From positions 496,001 through 560,000 of the forward strand of contig NZ_JOAN01000001.1 of the NCBI RefSeq assembly GCF_000718555.1: 64,000 nt of DNA, in the 5' to 3' direction. Under the pieces are notes generated by a model that had not been told where the DNA came from, did not search any database, and was given only the letters and a program-made list of their open reading frames with translations. The first letter of the stretch is position 1. The number at the start of each line of letters is the position of its first letter. The position numbers were made by a program, and so were the translations under genes. The stretch comes from Micromonospora chokoriensis (GTDB lineage Bacteria; Actinomycetota; Actinomycetes; Mycobacteriales; Micromonosporaceae). Positions 33,206-44,166 of this stretch are shown piece after piece.

Positions 33206-34152
33206 CCGAGGCCTGGCGACCGGACGACGAGGACGAGCGCCGCGGCGCGATCGGGCCGGTGAAGGTGCGGGTGCCCGCGAAGGTCAACCTGCACCTCGGG
33301 GTGGGCCCGCTGCGCCGGGACGGCTACCACGAGCTGAACACGGTCTACCACGCCATCTCGATCTACGACGAGCTGACGGCTCGCCGGGGCGACACCCTCG
33401 CCCTGACCATGGAGGGTGAGGGCACCGGCGAGCTGGCCCTGGACGACACCAACCTGGTGATCCGCGCCGCGCACGCCCTCGCCGGGTACGCGGGCGTGCT
33501 GCCACATGCCCGCCTGCACCTGCGCAAGCAGATCCCGCTCGCGGGCGGGTTGGCCGGCGGCAGCGCCGACGCGGCCGCCGCGCTGGTGGCCTGCGACGCG
33601 CTCTGGGGCACCGGGCTGTCCCGCGACGAGTTGGCCGGCATCGCCGCCGACCTCGGCTCCGACGTGCCGTTTCTGATCTACGGTGGCACCGCGCTCGGCA
33701 CCGGCCGGGGGGAGGCGATCAGCCCCGTGCTGGCCCGCCCGACCTCCTGGCACTGGGTGGTGGCCATCGCCGAGGTTGGCCTGTCCACCCCGACCGCATA
33801 TCGGGAGTTGGATCGGCTCCGCGACTCAGGTGCCGCTGGTGCCCCGCTGGGCAGCACCGACGCCCTGCTCGGCGCGCTGCGCCAGCGTGACCCCCGGGTG
33901 CTCGCCCGTACGCTCGGCAACGACCTCCAGGACGCCGCGCTGGCCATGCGTCCGGCTCTGGCCGCCACCCTCAAGGCCGGTGAGGCAGCCGGCGCGCTCA
34001 CCGGCATCGTGTCCGGCTCCGGCCCGACCTGCGTGTTCCTCGCCGCCGGTGCGGCCGACGCGGAACGGATCGCCGCCGAGCTGACCGCCGCCGACGTCTG
34101 CCGGGAGGCGCGGGTCGCACATGGTCCGGTCGCCGGTGCCCGCGTCGGCTGA
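33202..34152 (+). CDS. ispE: 4-diphosphocytidyl-2-C-methyl-D-erythritol kinase
   Basis: 316 residues from GTG 33202. Phosphorylates CDP-methylerythritol in the non-mevalonate isoprenoid pathway. GHMP kinase blocks: VRVPAKVNLHLGVGPLRRDG (motif 1), QIPLAGGLAGGSADAAAALV (motif 2, phosphate loop; an A replaces the first G of many homologues) and TGIVSGSGPTCVFLA (motif 3). The N-terminal 20 residues (TEAWRPDDEDERRGAIGPV) are an acidic extension. The start overlaps the stop of the 26-residue ORF. Confidence 0.95.
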   Translation: MTEAWRPDDEDERRGAIGPVKVRVPAKVNLHLGVGPLRRDGYHELNTVYHAISIYDELTARRGDTLALTMEGEGTGELALDDTNLVIRAAHALAGYAGVLPHARLHLRKQIPLAGGLAGGSADAAAALVACDALWGTGLSRDELAGIAADLGSDVPFLIYGGTALGTGRGEAISPVLARPTSWHWVVAIAEVGLSTPTAYRELDRLRDSGAAGAPLGSTDALLGALRQRDPRVLARTLGNDLQDAALAMRPALAATLKAGEAAGALTGIVSGSGPTCVFLAAGAADAERIAAELTAADVCREARVAHGPVAGARVG

Positions 34153-34272
34153 CGACGCGCTCCACCGGGGCAACTGACACGCGGCGCGGGCGTTCGGGGT
34201 GTCCGCGTACCCTTGGGATAGGCGTCCAGGTGCCCGCCGGCACCGGGACGCTTTGATCATGAAGGGTGGAAC

Positions 34273-36078
<1,806 letters not shown>

Positions 36079-36178
36079 CCGGCTGGGCGCGCCAGCCCGG
36101 GGCCGTGTGCGGCGTCACACCGCCACATGCGCGACAATCGTCGGCGACACCTCACCCCACGGCGTTGGAGACACAGAC

Positions 36179-36634
36179 ATGGCCCACACCCCCGTCAACC
36201 ACCCCGCGCGGCCGATCTACCGGGCGATCGGCGGGCTGACCGGTCTGTACCTGGTCGTCTTCGGTGTGCTCGGCATCATCACGAGCGCTGGCAACGAGAT
36301 CCTCGCCCAGGACGACACCCGGGTCCTCGGCCAGGGCACCAACCTCGGCTTCTCGCTGCTCAGCGTGCTGCTCGGGATCGTCGTGCTGATCGGCACCGCG
36401 CTCGGCCGCAACATCGACGTGGCGATCAACCAGTGGCTGGCGTACGGCCTGATGGTGGTCAGCCTGGCCGGTCTCGCGTTCATCCGGACCGACGCCAACT
36501 TCTTCAACTTCAGCATCACCACGGTAATGGTGGTGATGACGGCCGCCCTGGTGCTGCTGATGGTCGGCATGTACGGCAAGGTCGGCTCGGAGGACGAGGC
36601 GGAGGCGTTCCAGAAGGCTCGGCTCGTTCTCTGA
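36179..36634 (+). CDS. DUF4383 membrane protein, paralogue 1
   Basis: 151 residues from ATG 36179 (MAHTPVNHPARPIYRAIGGL; GGAG upstream). Four transmembrane helices (LTGLYLVVFGVLGIITSAGN; LLSVLLGIVVLIGTALG; LAYGLMVVSLAGLAFI; TTVMVVMTAALVLLMVGMYG) with a short charged C-terminus. The N-terminal NHPARP motif and the NFFNFS motif before helix 4 are shared with the next gene, marking both as DUF4383. The function is unknown. Tandem duplication seems likely. Confidence 0.85.
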   Translation: MAHTPVNHPARPIYRAIGGLTGLYLVVFGVLGIITSAGNEILAQDDTRVLGQGTNLGFSLLSVLLGIVVLIGTALGRNIDVAINQWLAYGLMVVSLAGLAFIRTDANFFNFSITTVMVVMTAALVLLMVGMYGKVGSEDEAEAFQKARLVL

Positions 36635-36661
36635 GCTCGCTTCCTCGTCGGTTGCGGTGGT

Positions 36662-36735
36662 GGTTTTCGCCGGAGCCCGAGCTGCTCCGGGCGGTCAGGC
36701 TTGATCCCTGCGCAGCTCGGGCTCCGGCGAAAACC
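36662..36735. repeat. Perfect 23-bp inverted repeat between DUF4383 genes
   Basis: Left arm GGTTTTCGCCGGAGCCCGAG plus CTG at 36662-36684 is the exact reverse complement of 36713-36735. The 28-base centre has no obvious internal symmetry. It follows the stop of paralogue 1 by 28 bases and precedes paralogue 2 by about 110 bases. It could act as a terminator, but perfect 23-bp arms with a large centre are more like a dispersed palindromic element (inference). Confidence 0.85.
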
Positions 36736-36845
36736 TGACCGGGTCCAGCCTTTCGGCGGACGCTTCCGGCTTTGTGGTTCTTCGGACAGTTGGGTCTGAC
36801 CTGGGCGACAATTCCCCTGAAACGGTCACATCAGGGGGTCTGGGC

Positions 36846-37322
36846 ATGCCGCATTTTCCGGTTAACCATCCGGCACGGCCGCTCTACCGGGTCCTCTCCG
36901 GTCTGATCGGCGTCTACATCCTGGTGTTCGGCGTCTGGGGCGTCGCCGAGACGATCGGCGACCCGCTGTTCGACCGGGACAGCACCTGGGCCCTCGGGCT
37001 CCGGACCAACCTGGCCTTCTCGCTCGCCTCGGTGATCTTCGGAGTCGTCCTGATCATCGGGGCCTCGCGGCGCACCAACCTCGGCCACTACATGAACCTC
37101 ACCGCCGGCGTGGTGTTCCTGGTGACCAGCATCCTGATGATGTCGGTGCTGCAGACCGAGGCGAACTTCCTCAACTTCTCGATGTCGACGGTGGTCGTGT
37201 CGATGCTGTTCGGCCTGATCCTGCTCGGCACCGGCCTCTACGACAAGGTCGGCCCACCGGAGCACGCCGAGGCGGAGCTGGAGCACCGCAAGCACCCGGT
37301 GGCCGACGTGCACCGCCGCTGA
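36846..37322 (+). CDS. DUF4383 membrane protein, paralogue 2
   Basis: 158 residues from ATG 36846 (MPHFPVNHPARPLYRVLSGL). Same four-helix layout and motifs as paralogue 1 (NHPARP; NFLNFSMSTVVVSMLFGLIL) but diverged in the loops. Its stop is only six bases from the convergent TetR gene's end. Function unknown. Confidence 0.85.
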   Translation: MPHFPVNHPARPLYRVLSGLIGVYILVFGVWGVAETIGDPLFDRDSTWALGLRTNLAFSLASVIFGVVLIIGASRRTNLGHYMNLTAGVVFLVTSILMMSVLQTEANFLNFSMSTVVVSMLFGLILLGTGLYDKVGPPEHAEAELEHRKHPVADVHRR

Positions 37323-37328
37323 TCAGCG

Positions 37329-38030
37329 TCAGGAACGCCGTGCGGTGATCAACGTCGGCTTCGCCTCCAGGTGCGACAGCCCGTTCCAGGCCAGGTTGAC
37401 GAGGTGCGCCGCTACCGTCTCCTTGCGCGGCTTACGCACCTCCAACCACCAGCGGCCGGTCAGTGCGACCATGCCGACAAGCGCCTGCGAGTACAGCTCG
37501 GCGAGCTTCGGGTCGTACCCGCGGCTCTTGAACTCGGCACCCAGGATGTGCTCGACCTGGTGCGCCACGTCGTTCATGACACTGCTGAAGTTGGCCGCGC
37601 CGGACATCAGCGGTGACTCACGGACCAGCACCCGGAAACCGCTGGTCTCCTCCTCGATGTAGGTCAGTAGGGCCAACGCCGCCTGCTCCAGCAGCTCCCG
37701 TGGGTGCCCGGCGGTCAACGCCGTGGTGATCCGGTCCAACAGGGCCCGGACCTCCCGGTCCACCACCACCGCGTAGAGCCCCTCCTTGCCGCCGAAGTGC
37801 TCGTACACCACCGGTTTGGAGACCTTGGCGCGGGCCGCCACCTCTTCGATGGAGGTGGCGTCGAAACCGCGCTCTGCGAAGAGTTGCCGGCCGGTCGCGA
37901 TCAACTGCTCCCGTCGTTGGGCCGCCGACATGCGGACCCGCGAGGCGGGTTTGGCCTTTGCTGCGGGGGCCGGCACCGACGCACGCCGGCCGCCGACACC
38001 TGTGCCCGCATCGTCGCTGACCTCGGGCAT
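37329..38030 (-). CDS. TetR/AcrR family transcriptional regulator
   Basis: 233 residues from ATG 38030 (MPEVSDDAGTGVGGRRASVP). A disordered leader of about 35 residues precedes the HTH: RREQLIATGRQLFAERGFDA, TSIEEVAARAKVSKPVVYEH (recognition helix) FGGKEGLYAVV. The C-terminal ligand domain includes GMVALTGRWWLEVRKPRKET, a pattern seen in lipid/acyl-CoA-responsive TetR regulators. It lies downstream of the desaturase gene on the same strand (225-base gap) and could control it through the dyad at 39262-39290 (inference). Confidence 0.88.
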   Translation of the reverse strand: MPEVSDDAGTGVGGRRASVPAPAAKAKPASRVRMSAAQRREQLIATGRQLFAERGFDATSIEEVAARAKVSKPVVYEHFGGKEGLYAVVVDREVRALLDRITTALTAGHPRELLEQAALALLTYIEEETSGFRVLVRESPLMSGAANFSSVMNDVAHQVEHILGAEFKSRGYDPKLAELYSQALVGMVALTGRWWLEVRKPRKETVAAHLVNLAWNGLSHLEAKPTLITARRS

Positions 38031-38254
38031 GTCGCCGCCTTGCTGGCGCTCGGTGACGCCCTGCCGTGGAATGGTGCCTCCGCTGTGCCCGTTCACGTCG
38101 TCGCCTCACTGTCGGGCGGTCCGACCACCCTGCCGCGCCGTTCGACCGTACCCGGATCGGGCCCGGCCCCCCGTCTGCCGAGCCCTCCGGTCGCCCCGGA
38201 TGGCATGGTCATCCGGCCATCCTGCCAGGCGGCAACCCCGTGCACCGCCCGGTT

Positions 38255-39220
38255 TCAGTGCGGTGCGACCGGCTTCACGAGCTTGGCGGCGAGCCGCTCC
38301 GGCTTTGGCCAGCGCACCTGCGTTGCCGCGCCGAACTTCTCGAACAGCCAGATCACCCGGGCGGAGATGTCCACCTGACCGCGCAGCACGCCGTGCCGGG
38401 CGCTGGTCGGGTCGGCGTGGTGCAGGTTGTGCCAGCTCTCGCCGAACGACAGGATCGCCAGCGGCCAGAAGTTCGACGCGCGGTCGCCCTGGCGCATCGC
38501 GAACGGGCGCTCACCGTAGACGTGGCAGACCGAGTTGATCGCCCAGGTGACGTGGTGCAGCAGGCCGATCCGGACCAGCCCGGCCCAGAAGAACGCGGTA
38601 AGCGCACCCTGCCAGGACCAGGTCACCAGGCCGCCGATCAGCGCCGGGCCGAGCAGCGAGATGGCCACCAGCGCGGGGAAGAGCCGATCGACCCGGCTGA
38701 TGTCCCGGTCGGCGATGAGGTCCGGCGCGAAGCGCTCGCGGTTGGACAACTCCCGGCGGAACAGCCAGCCCACGTGTGCGTGGAACAGGCCCCGGGTCAG
38801 CGCCCAGAAGCTGGTGCCGAAGCGCCACGGCGAGTGCGGGTCACCCTCCAGATCGGAGAACGCGTGGTGCCGTCGGTGATCGGCGACCCACTGGATGATC
38901 TCGCCCTGCACCGCCAGCGAACCCGCGACCGCCAGAGTCACCCGCAGCCACCGCTTGGCCTTGAACGAGCCGTGCGTGAAGTAGCGGTGGAAGCCGACGG
39001 TGATGCCGAGCCCGGAGACGACGTACCAGACCAGGCCGATGATCACGTCGGTCCAGCCCAGCCAGCCGCCCCACGCCACCGGAACGGCGACGATCAGGGC
39101 GACGAAGGGGATCACCACAAATGCCCACAGGGCGGCCAGGATGCCGGGGGACTGGCTGCCGTCGGTGAGTGGTTTGGGGCCGGGGCCGGCGGTGTTGGGA
39201 TCGAGCAGGGCAGTGGACAT
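38255..39220 (-). CDS. Acyl-CoA / fatty acid delta-9 desaturase
   Basis: 321 residues from ATG 39220 (GCGAGG six bases upstream). Four-helix membrane di-iron desaturase with the three His boxes: HRYFTH near residues 98-103, HRRHH near 135-139 and HNLHH near 268-272. The box order and spacing match stearoyl-CoA-type desaturases, which put a cis double bond in acyl chains and adjust membrane fluidity. Electron donors are encoded elsewhere. A well-formed 29-base dyad lies 42 bases upstream of the start. Confidence 0.93.
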   Translation of the reverse strand: MSTALLDPNTAGPGPKPLTDGSQSPGILAALWAFVVIPFVALIVAVPVAWGGWLGWTDVIIGLVWYVVSGLGITVGFHRYFTHGSFKAKRWLRVTLAVAGSLAVQGEIIQWVADHRRHHAFSDLEGDPHSPWRFGTSFWALTRGLFHAHVGWLFRRELSNRERFAPDLIADRDISRVDRLFPALVAISLLGPALIGGLVTWSWQGALTAFFWAGLVRIGLLHHVTWAINSVCHVYGERPFAMRQGDRASNFWPLAILSFGESWHNLHHADPTSARHGVLRGQVDISARVIWLFEKFGAATQVRWPKPERLAAKLVKPVAPH

Positions 39221-39261
39221 GGGACCTCGCAGGGGGATGGAAAACGATCACGAAGCTACGC

Positions 39262-39290
39262 CTACGTCACCGTAACTTACGGCACCGTAG
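39262..39290. promoter_or_regulatory. Operator-like dyad upstream of the desaturase
   Basis: Core CCGTAACTTACGG at 39270-39282 is a perfect palindrome about base 39276. Outer half-sites CTACG (39262-39266) and CGTAG (39286-39290) are symmetric about the same centre, making 22 of 28 flanking positions symmetric. Typical of a TetR-family homodimer pair. It lies 42-70 bases upstream of the desaturase ATG, in the promoter region. Confidence 0.65.
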
Positions 39291-39555
39291 ATCGCACGGG
39301 GAAGTTTTGAATAGCTCTCGCGTATCTGGTTGAAGTTGCAGGTCAGGTGCCGTCCTCGCGGGTCTTGAGATAGGCGGCTCGACCGGGGTTTGATCGACGG
39401 AAAGCTCGGTCGGGAGCGGTCCAGCGGACTGTTCGGAGCGTCCGCCGCTGCGGGGCTTGGGCTCGGCGGCGGGATGAGCGATGGCGTTCGACGGCCGGGG
39501 CGCTAAGGTGTAGCGCGGGATGTCCATCCCTCGCGCGACGTCCTCGCGTCGCTGA
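39291..39555. other. Gene-free stretch before tRNA-Gln
   Basis: No convincing ORF, ribosome site or repeat is seen. It presumably holds the tRNA-Gln promoter, but I could not recognise -35/-10 hexamers. Confidence 0.5.
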
Positions 39556-39627
39556 TCGGCCGTGGTGTAATTGGCAACACCCGGGTCTTTGGTACCCGTA
39601 TTTCAGGTTCGAACCCTGGCGGCCGAG
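39556..39627 (+). tRNA. tRNA-Gln (anticodon TTG)
   Basis: 72-base cloverleaf without encoded CCA. Acceptor TCGGCCG pairs perfectly with CGGCCGA, discriminator G; anticodon stem CGGGT/ACCCG around loop CTTTGGT gives anticodon TTG (39589-39591), reading CAA; T arm CAGG-TTCGAAC-CCTG. It precedes glmU, a linkage conserved in actinobacteria. Confidence 0.95.
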
Positions 39628-39737
39628 CTGCCCACCTACGTCCGTTTTAGGGTCCGGTGGGGGTAAGAGGGGAACGTGCCGGGCCTCGCGGCTAGCATGG
39701 CCGCGAGAGTGTCCGCCGTCCCGACGGGAGCCACGTC

Positions 39738-41273
39738 GTGCCCCAGCCCCACCTCCGTACCGTCGTCGTGCTCGCCGCCGGTGAGGGCAAGCGGATGAAG
39801 TCGGCACTGCCCAAGGTGCTGCACCCCCTGCTCGGTCGGACGCTGCTCGGTCACGTGCTGAGTGCCGCCGGGCCGCTGGGCGCGGACCGCACCGTCGTCG
39901 TGGTGGGCCACGGCGCCGACCAGGTGCGGGCGCACCTGTCCGAGGTCGCCCCGAACGCCACGCCGGTGCTCCAGGCCGAGCAGCTCGGCACCGGGCACGC
40001 CGTGCGGATCGCGCTGGACGTCGTACCGGATGGTGCCGGCACGGTCGTGGTGATCAACGGGGACGTGCCCCTGCTACGACCCGAGACGGTGGGCGCTCTG
40101 GTGACCGCGCACGAGCAGGCCGCCGCGGCGGCCACCGTGCTGGCCGCCGAGGTGCCCGACCCGACCGGCCTCGGACGGATCGTCCGGGACGCCGACGGCC
40201 GCCTGGAGCAGATCGTCGAGGAGCGCGACGCCGACCCGACGCAGCGCGCGCTCCGGGAGATCAACGCCGGCATCTACGCGTTCGACGCGGTGCGGCTGCG
40301 CGAGGCGCTGGGCAAGCTCTCCACCGACAACGACCAGGGCGAGGAGTACCTGACCGACGTCTTCGGCCTGCTCCGCTCGGCCGGCGAGCCGGTGGCGGTG
40401 CACGTCGCCGTAGACCACGTCGAGACGTTGGGCTGTAACGACCGGGTGGAGCTGGCGACGTTGCGCCGGCTGCTGCGCGACCGGGTCAACGAGGCGTGGA
40501 TGCGCACCGGGGTGAGCCTGCTCGACCCGGCGACCACCTGGATCGACGTGACGGTCGCGCTGGACCGGGACGCGGTGGTCGACCAGAACACCCAGCTGCG
40601 CGGCGGCACGGTGGTCGGCGCGGGCGCGCTGATCGGACCGGACGTCACGCTTGTCGACACGATCGTCGGCCCCGCCGCGTCGGTGATCCGCAGCCACGCC
40701 GTCGGCGCCGAGGTGGGCCCGGGCGCAAGCGTCGGGCCGTACGCGTACCTGCGACCGGCCGCCAAGTTGGCCGAGAAGGCCAAGGTCGGCACGTTCGTCG
40801 AGGTGAAGAACTCCGAGATCGGCCCGGGTGCGAAGGTTCCGCACCTCAGCTACGTGGGTGACGCGACGATCGGCGCGAAGGCCAACATCGGCGCGGCGAC
40901 GATCTTTGTGAACTACGACGGGGTGAACAAGCACCGCACGACCGTGGGCGAGGGCGCCTTCATCGGCTGCGACACGAGCTTGATCGCCCCGGTCGAGGTG
41001 GGTGCCGGGGCCTACGTGGCGGCGGGCAGCGCCATCGCCCAGGACGTGCCGCCGGGCGCGCTCGGGGTGACCCGGGCGCCGCAGCGCAACATCGAGGGCT
41101 GGGTGCCGCGCAAGCGACCTGGGACGGTCTCCGCGGCGGCGGCCGAGCGGGCGCAACGCGGCGCTGAGGGTGCGCCGGGTGTGGCCGACGCCGCAAGCGA
41201 CAGTGAGGCAATGCACGGGGTGGCCGAGACGGTGAGCGGCGCATCCGGCCCGGGAGATACTGCAACCGAATAG
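39738..41273 (+). CDS. glmU: Bifunctional GlmU (GlcNAc-1-P uridylyltransferase / GlcN-1-P acetyltransferase)
   Basis: 511 residues from GTG 39738 (upstream GGGAG). Produces UDP-GlcNAc for peptidoglycan. N-terminal uridylyltransferase domain: VVLAAGEGKRMKSALPKVLH and VINGDVPLLRPETVGAL. C-terminal left-handed beta-helix of hexapeptides begins near residue 260 and contains the acetyltransferase signature (KVPHLSYVGDATIGAKANIG). An extra tail of about 50 Ala/Gly/Glu-rich residues follows the helix, longer than in E. coli. Followed by prs. Confidence 0.96.
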   Translation: MPQPHLRTVVVLAAGEGKRMKSALPKVLHPLLGRTLLGHVLSAAGPLGADRTVVVVGHGADQVRAHLSEVAPNATPVLQAEQLGTGHAVRIALDVVPDGAGTVVVINGDVPLLRPETVGALVTAHEQAAAAATVLAAEVPDPTGLGRIVRDADGRLEQIVEERDADPTQRALREINAGIYAFDAVRLREALGKLSTDNDQGEEYLTDVFGLLRSAGEPVAVHVAVDHVETLGCNDRVELATLRRLLRDRVNEAWMRTGVSLLDPATTWIDVTVALDRDAVVDQNTQLRGGTVVGAGALIGPDVTLVDTIVGPAASVIRSHAVGAEVGPGASVGPYAYLRPAAKLAEKAKVGTFVEVKNSEIGPGAKVPHLSYVGDATIGAKANIGAATIFVNYDGVNKHRTTVGEGAFIGCDTSLIAPVEVGAGAYVAAGSAIAQDVPPGALGVTRAPQRNIEGWVPRKRPGTVSAAAAERAQRGAEGAPGVADAASDSEAMHGVAETVSGASGPGDTATE

Positions 41274-41331
41274 TCCCTGACCCACCACCACCGGGTCGGG
41301 TACCGCCGACAAAACGGGAGCAGACGGGCCC

Positions 41332-42312
41332 ATGGGCAGCATCGTCGCCGAAAACCGCAAAAGCCTGATGCTCTTTTCCGGACGTGGCTTTCCGGAGTTG
41401 GCCAAGGAGATCGGTGAGGTGCTCGGCGTCGCGCCGACCCCGGCCGACGCGTACGAGTTCGCCAACGGCGAGATCTTCGTACGTTTCAAGGACTCGGTGC
41501 GTGGTTCGGACGCCTTCGTGGTGCAGTCCGTCACGCACGGGGTGAACACCTGGGTCATGGAGACCCTGATCATGGTGGACGCGCTGAAGCGGGGGTCGGC
41601 CAAGCGGATCACCGTGGTGCTGCCGTTCTATCCGTACGCGCGCCAGGACAAGAAGCACCGCGGCCGGGAGCCGATCTCGGCCCGCCTGGTGGCGGACCTG
41701 CTGAAGACCGCCGGCGCGAACCGCATCCTCACCGTCGACCTGCACACCGCGCAGATCCAGGGCTTCTTCGACGGCCCGGTGGATCACCTCTTCGCGATGG
41801 ACATCCTGGCCGAGTACGTGGAACACAAGTACGCCGGCCGGCCGATGACCGTGGTGGCACCGGATTCGGGCCGGGTGCGGGTGGCCGAGCGGTGGACCGA
41901 CCGGTTGGGCGGCTGCCCGCTGGCGTTCATCCACAAGACCCGTGACCCGATGAAGCCGAACCAGGTCGTGGCGAACCGGGTGGTCGGTGAGGTGGAGGGC
42001 CGGGTCTGTCTGATCGTCGACGACATGATCGACACCGGTGGCACCATCGCCAAGGCCGCCGACATCCTCAAGGAGTCGGGCGCGGCGGAGATCGTCGTCG
42101 CGTCCACCCACGCGCTGCTGTCCGACCCGGCCATCGAGCGGCTGAAGAACAGCTCGATCAGCGAGGTCGTGGTGACCAACACGTTGCCGCTGCCGCCCGA
42201 GAAGCAGTTGGACAAGCTGACCGTGCTGTCGATCGCGCCGCTCCTGGCGCGGGCGATCCGGGAGGTCTTCGACGACGGCTCGGTGACCACCCTCTTCGGC
42301 GGCCTGAGCTGA
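41332..42312 (+). CDS. prs: Ribose-phosphate pyrophosphokinase
   Basis: 326 residues from ATG 41332. Makes PRPP for nucleotide, His and Trp synthesis. Motifs: ANGEIFVRFKDSVRGSDAFV near the flag/binding region, LPFYPYARQDKKHRGREPIS (ATP-binding), the signature DLHTAQIQGFFD, and the PRPP loop CLIVDDMIDTGGTIAKAADI. Length and motif order are canonical class I. A hairpin follows. Confidence 0.97.
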   Translation: MGSIVAENRKSLMLFSGRGFPELAKEIGEVLGVAPTPADAYEFANGEIFVRFKDSVRGSDAFVVQSVTHGVNTWVMETLIMVDALKRGSAKRITVVLPFYPYARQDKKHRGREPISARLVADLLKTAGANRILTVDLHTAQIQGFFDGPVDHLFAMDILAEYVEHKYAGRPMTVVAPDSGRVRVAERWTDRLGGCPLAFIHKTRDPMKPNQVVANRVVGEVEGRVCLIVDDMIDTGGTIAKAADILKESGAAEIVVASTHALLSDPAIERLKNSSISEVVVTNTLPLPPEKQLDKLTVLSIAPLLARAIREVFDDGSVTTLFGGLS

Positions 42313-42330
42313 GCCTGACACTTCGGTGAG

Positions 42331-42391
42331 CCCCGTTTCCGCCACTTGACGCGCCGGTGGGGGCGGGGCTGGCAAACTGGTGGAAACGGGG
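42331..42391 (+). terminator. Hairpin downstream of prs
   Basis: CCCCGTTTCCGCC (42331-42343) pairs with GGTGGAAACGGGG (42379-42391) at 12 of 13 positions, with a 35-base centre that could form smaller stems. Begins 19 bases after the prs stop. Confidence 0.6.
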
Positions 42392-42656
42392 CCGGCGCGC
42401 TGGTGGGAGCACCACCGACGCGCCGGTTTGGAGCCGTGATCGGGGACTGCCGGAAACCCTGGAAACAGCTCGGGTAGACTAGTGCGGTTGCCACGGCGAG
42501 GGTGCCCGGCGGGCCGCTGAAAAGCGCCGCACGGAGGCACCGTCATCGACGCGGTGCTCCGGGCAGTCGTTCATGACGCATGAGCCCCAGCGAGCCCCTC
42601 GCCCCAGCACCGCCAGACGACAAGCCGCCGCAGCGAAAAGCATCAGGAGTTTCCCC
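42392..42656 (+). other. Leader and promoter region of rplY
   Basis: Gene-free. Contains a -10-like TAGACT at 42475-42480, two GGAAAC copies at 42452-42457 and 42461-42466, and a small hairpin GGTGG...CCACC near 42400-42415. L25 proteins usually autoregulate or sit under stress control, but no specific sigma-factor match could be made. Confidence 0.4.
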
Positions 42657-43346
42657 GTGTCCGAGGTAAAGATCAGCGCCGAGCCCCGTACCGAGTTCGG
42701 CAAGGGTGGTGCCCGCCGTACCCGCCGGGCCGGCAAGGTGCCAGCCGTGCTGTACGGCCACGGCGAGAAGCCCAAGCACATCGCGCTGCCGTCGCGGGAG
42801 TTCGCCGCCGCGATCCGCAAGGGCGGTGCCAACCAGCTCTTCGCGATCGACATCACCGACGGCACCCAGGTGCTGGCGCTGCCGAAGGCGATCCAGCGTG
42901 ACCCGATCCGGGACACCTTCGAGCACGTCGACCTGATCCTGGTCCGTCGCGGCGAGAAGGTCACCGTCGAGGTCCCGGTCCAGCTGACCGGCGAGGCCGC
43001 GAAGGACACCCTGATCGTGCACGACCACGACACCCTCTCGGTGACCGCGGACGCCACCAAGGTTCCGGACCACCTCGAGGCGTCGATCGAGGGCATGGAG
43101 GCGGGCACCCAGGTGACCGCCGCCGACGTCGAGCTGCCGGCCGGCGTCGAGCTGTCCGCCGACTCCGAGCTGACCGTCGCGTCGGTGACCGCTGCCCCGA
43201 CCGCCGAGCAGCTCGAGGCGACGCTGCCCGAGATCGAGGTGGCCACCGACGAGGCTGAGGCCGAGGTTGGCGAGACCACCGAGGGCTCCGAGGACGCGGA
43301 CACCACCGAGGGCGACGAGTCGACCGAGGCGCGCACCGAGGCCTGA
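42657..43346 (+). CDS. rplY: 50S ribosomal protein L25 / general stress protein Ctc
   Basis: 229 residues from GTG 42657, with AGGAG seven bases upstream. Binds 5S rRNA. N-terminal L25 domain: [20 protein letters not shown] followed by [21 protein letters not shown]-terminal TL5/Ctc beta domain: [21 protein letters not shown] final tail of about 45 residues is extremely acidic ([20 protein letters not shown]), a typical actinobacterial extension. It precedes pth, a conserved neighbour. Confidence 0.95.
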   Translation: MSEVKISAEPRTEFGKGGARRTRRAGKVPAVLYGHGEKPKHIALPSREFAAAIRKGGANQLFAIDITDGTQVLALPKAIQRDPIRDTFEHVDLILVRRGEKVTVEVPVQLTGEAAKDTLIVHDHDTLSVTADATKVPDHLEASIEGMEAGTQVTAADVELPAGVELSADSELTVASVTAAPTAEQLEATLPEIEVATDEAEAEVGETTEGSEDADTTEGDESTEARTEA

Positions 43347-43440
43347 TCATTTCGTACTGTGCGACAGGCGTCCCCGGCTGTTCGGGGGCGCCTGTCGGCA
43401 TATCGGGAGTCGGTGGGATGGGCGTCGGGAGGGACGGGTC

Positions 43441-44031
43441 GTGACGGACGAGGCGGGGCCGTGGCTGGTGGTCGGCCTGGGAAACCCAGGTCGGGAGTAC
43501 GCCGGTAACCGGCACAACGTCGGGTTCATGGTGGCCGAGTTGCTGGCCGCGCGGGTGGGTGCGCGGTTCGGCCGGCACAAGCGGGCGGTGGCCGAGGTGG
43601 CCGAGGCGCGGCTGGGCTTCGGTGGGCCGAAGCTGGTGCTGGTGAAGCCACTGACGTACATGAACCTCTCCGGCGGGCCGGTGGCGTCGTTGGCGCAGTT
43701 CTACAAGGTGCCGGCCACGCAGGTGATCGCGGTGCACGACGAGCTGGACATCGAGTTCGGCCAGGTGCGGATCAAGTTCGGCGGCGGCGAGGGTGGGCAC
43801 AACGGCCTGCGCTCGATGTCGAAGTCGTTGGGGACGAAGGACTACGCCCGGGTGCGCTTCGGCGTCGGCCGACCGCCGGGGCGGCAGGATCCGGCGGATT
43901 ATGTGCTGTCGGATTTTGGCGCGGCCGAGCGCAAGGAGCTGGATTTCCTGGTCGACCGGGCTGCCGACGTGGTGGAGTCGGTGATCCTCAAGGGCGTGGA
44001 GCCGACGCAGAACCTCTACCACGGCAGCTGA
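43441..44031 (+). CDS. pth: Peptidyl-tRNA hydrolase
   Basis: 196 residues from GTG 43441. Hydrolyses peptidyl-tRNA released from stalled ribosomes. Signature [20 protein letters not shown] with catalytic His in [40 protein letters not shown] (catalytic Asp) and [18 protein letters not shown]. Length is normal. Follows rplY by 94 bases. Confidence 0.96.
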   Translation: MTDEAGPWLVVGLGNPGREYAGNRHNVGFMVAELLAARVGARFGRHKRAVAEVAEARLGFGGPKLVLVKPLTYMNLSGGPVASLAQFYKVPATQVIAVHDELDIEFGQVRIKFGGGEGGHNGLRSMSKSLGTKDYARVRFGVGRPPGRQDPADYVLSDFGAAERKELDFLVDRAADVVESVILKGVEPTQNLYHGS

Positions 44032-44166
44032 GCCGGGCGGGGCGTACCCGTTTGGAAACGGCGGGCCGGTAGTCTGCGCCTTTCGGCGTGCCGCAACCGA
44101 CGACGCGGGTCGCGGCGAATCGGTCCGTGCGGGCACGGGCCGCGGCGAGGCGACGGGAGCGGTCAG

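Noticed and set aside
42451..42490. GGAAAC...GTTG as an ECF sigma promoter of rplY.
   Set aside because: Spacing (about 20 bases) and the -10 part do not match a known consensus closely enough.
40074..42546. Long minus-strand ORFs opposite glmU and prs.
   Set aside because: Antisense shadows without a ribosome site or recognisable domain.
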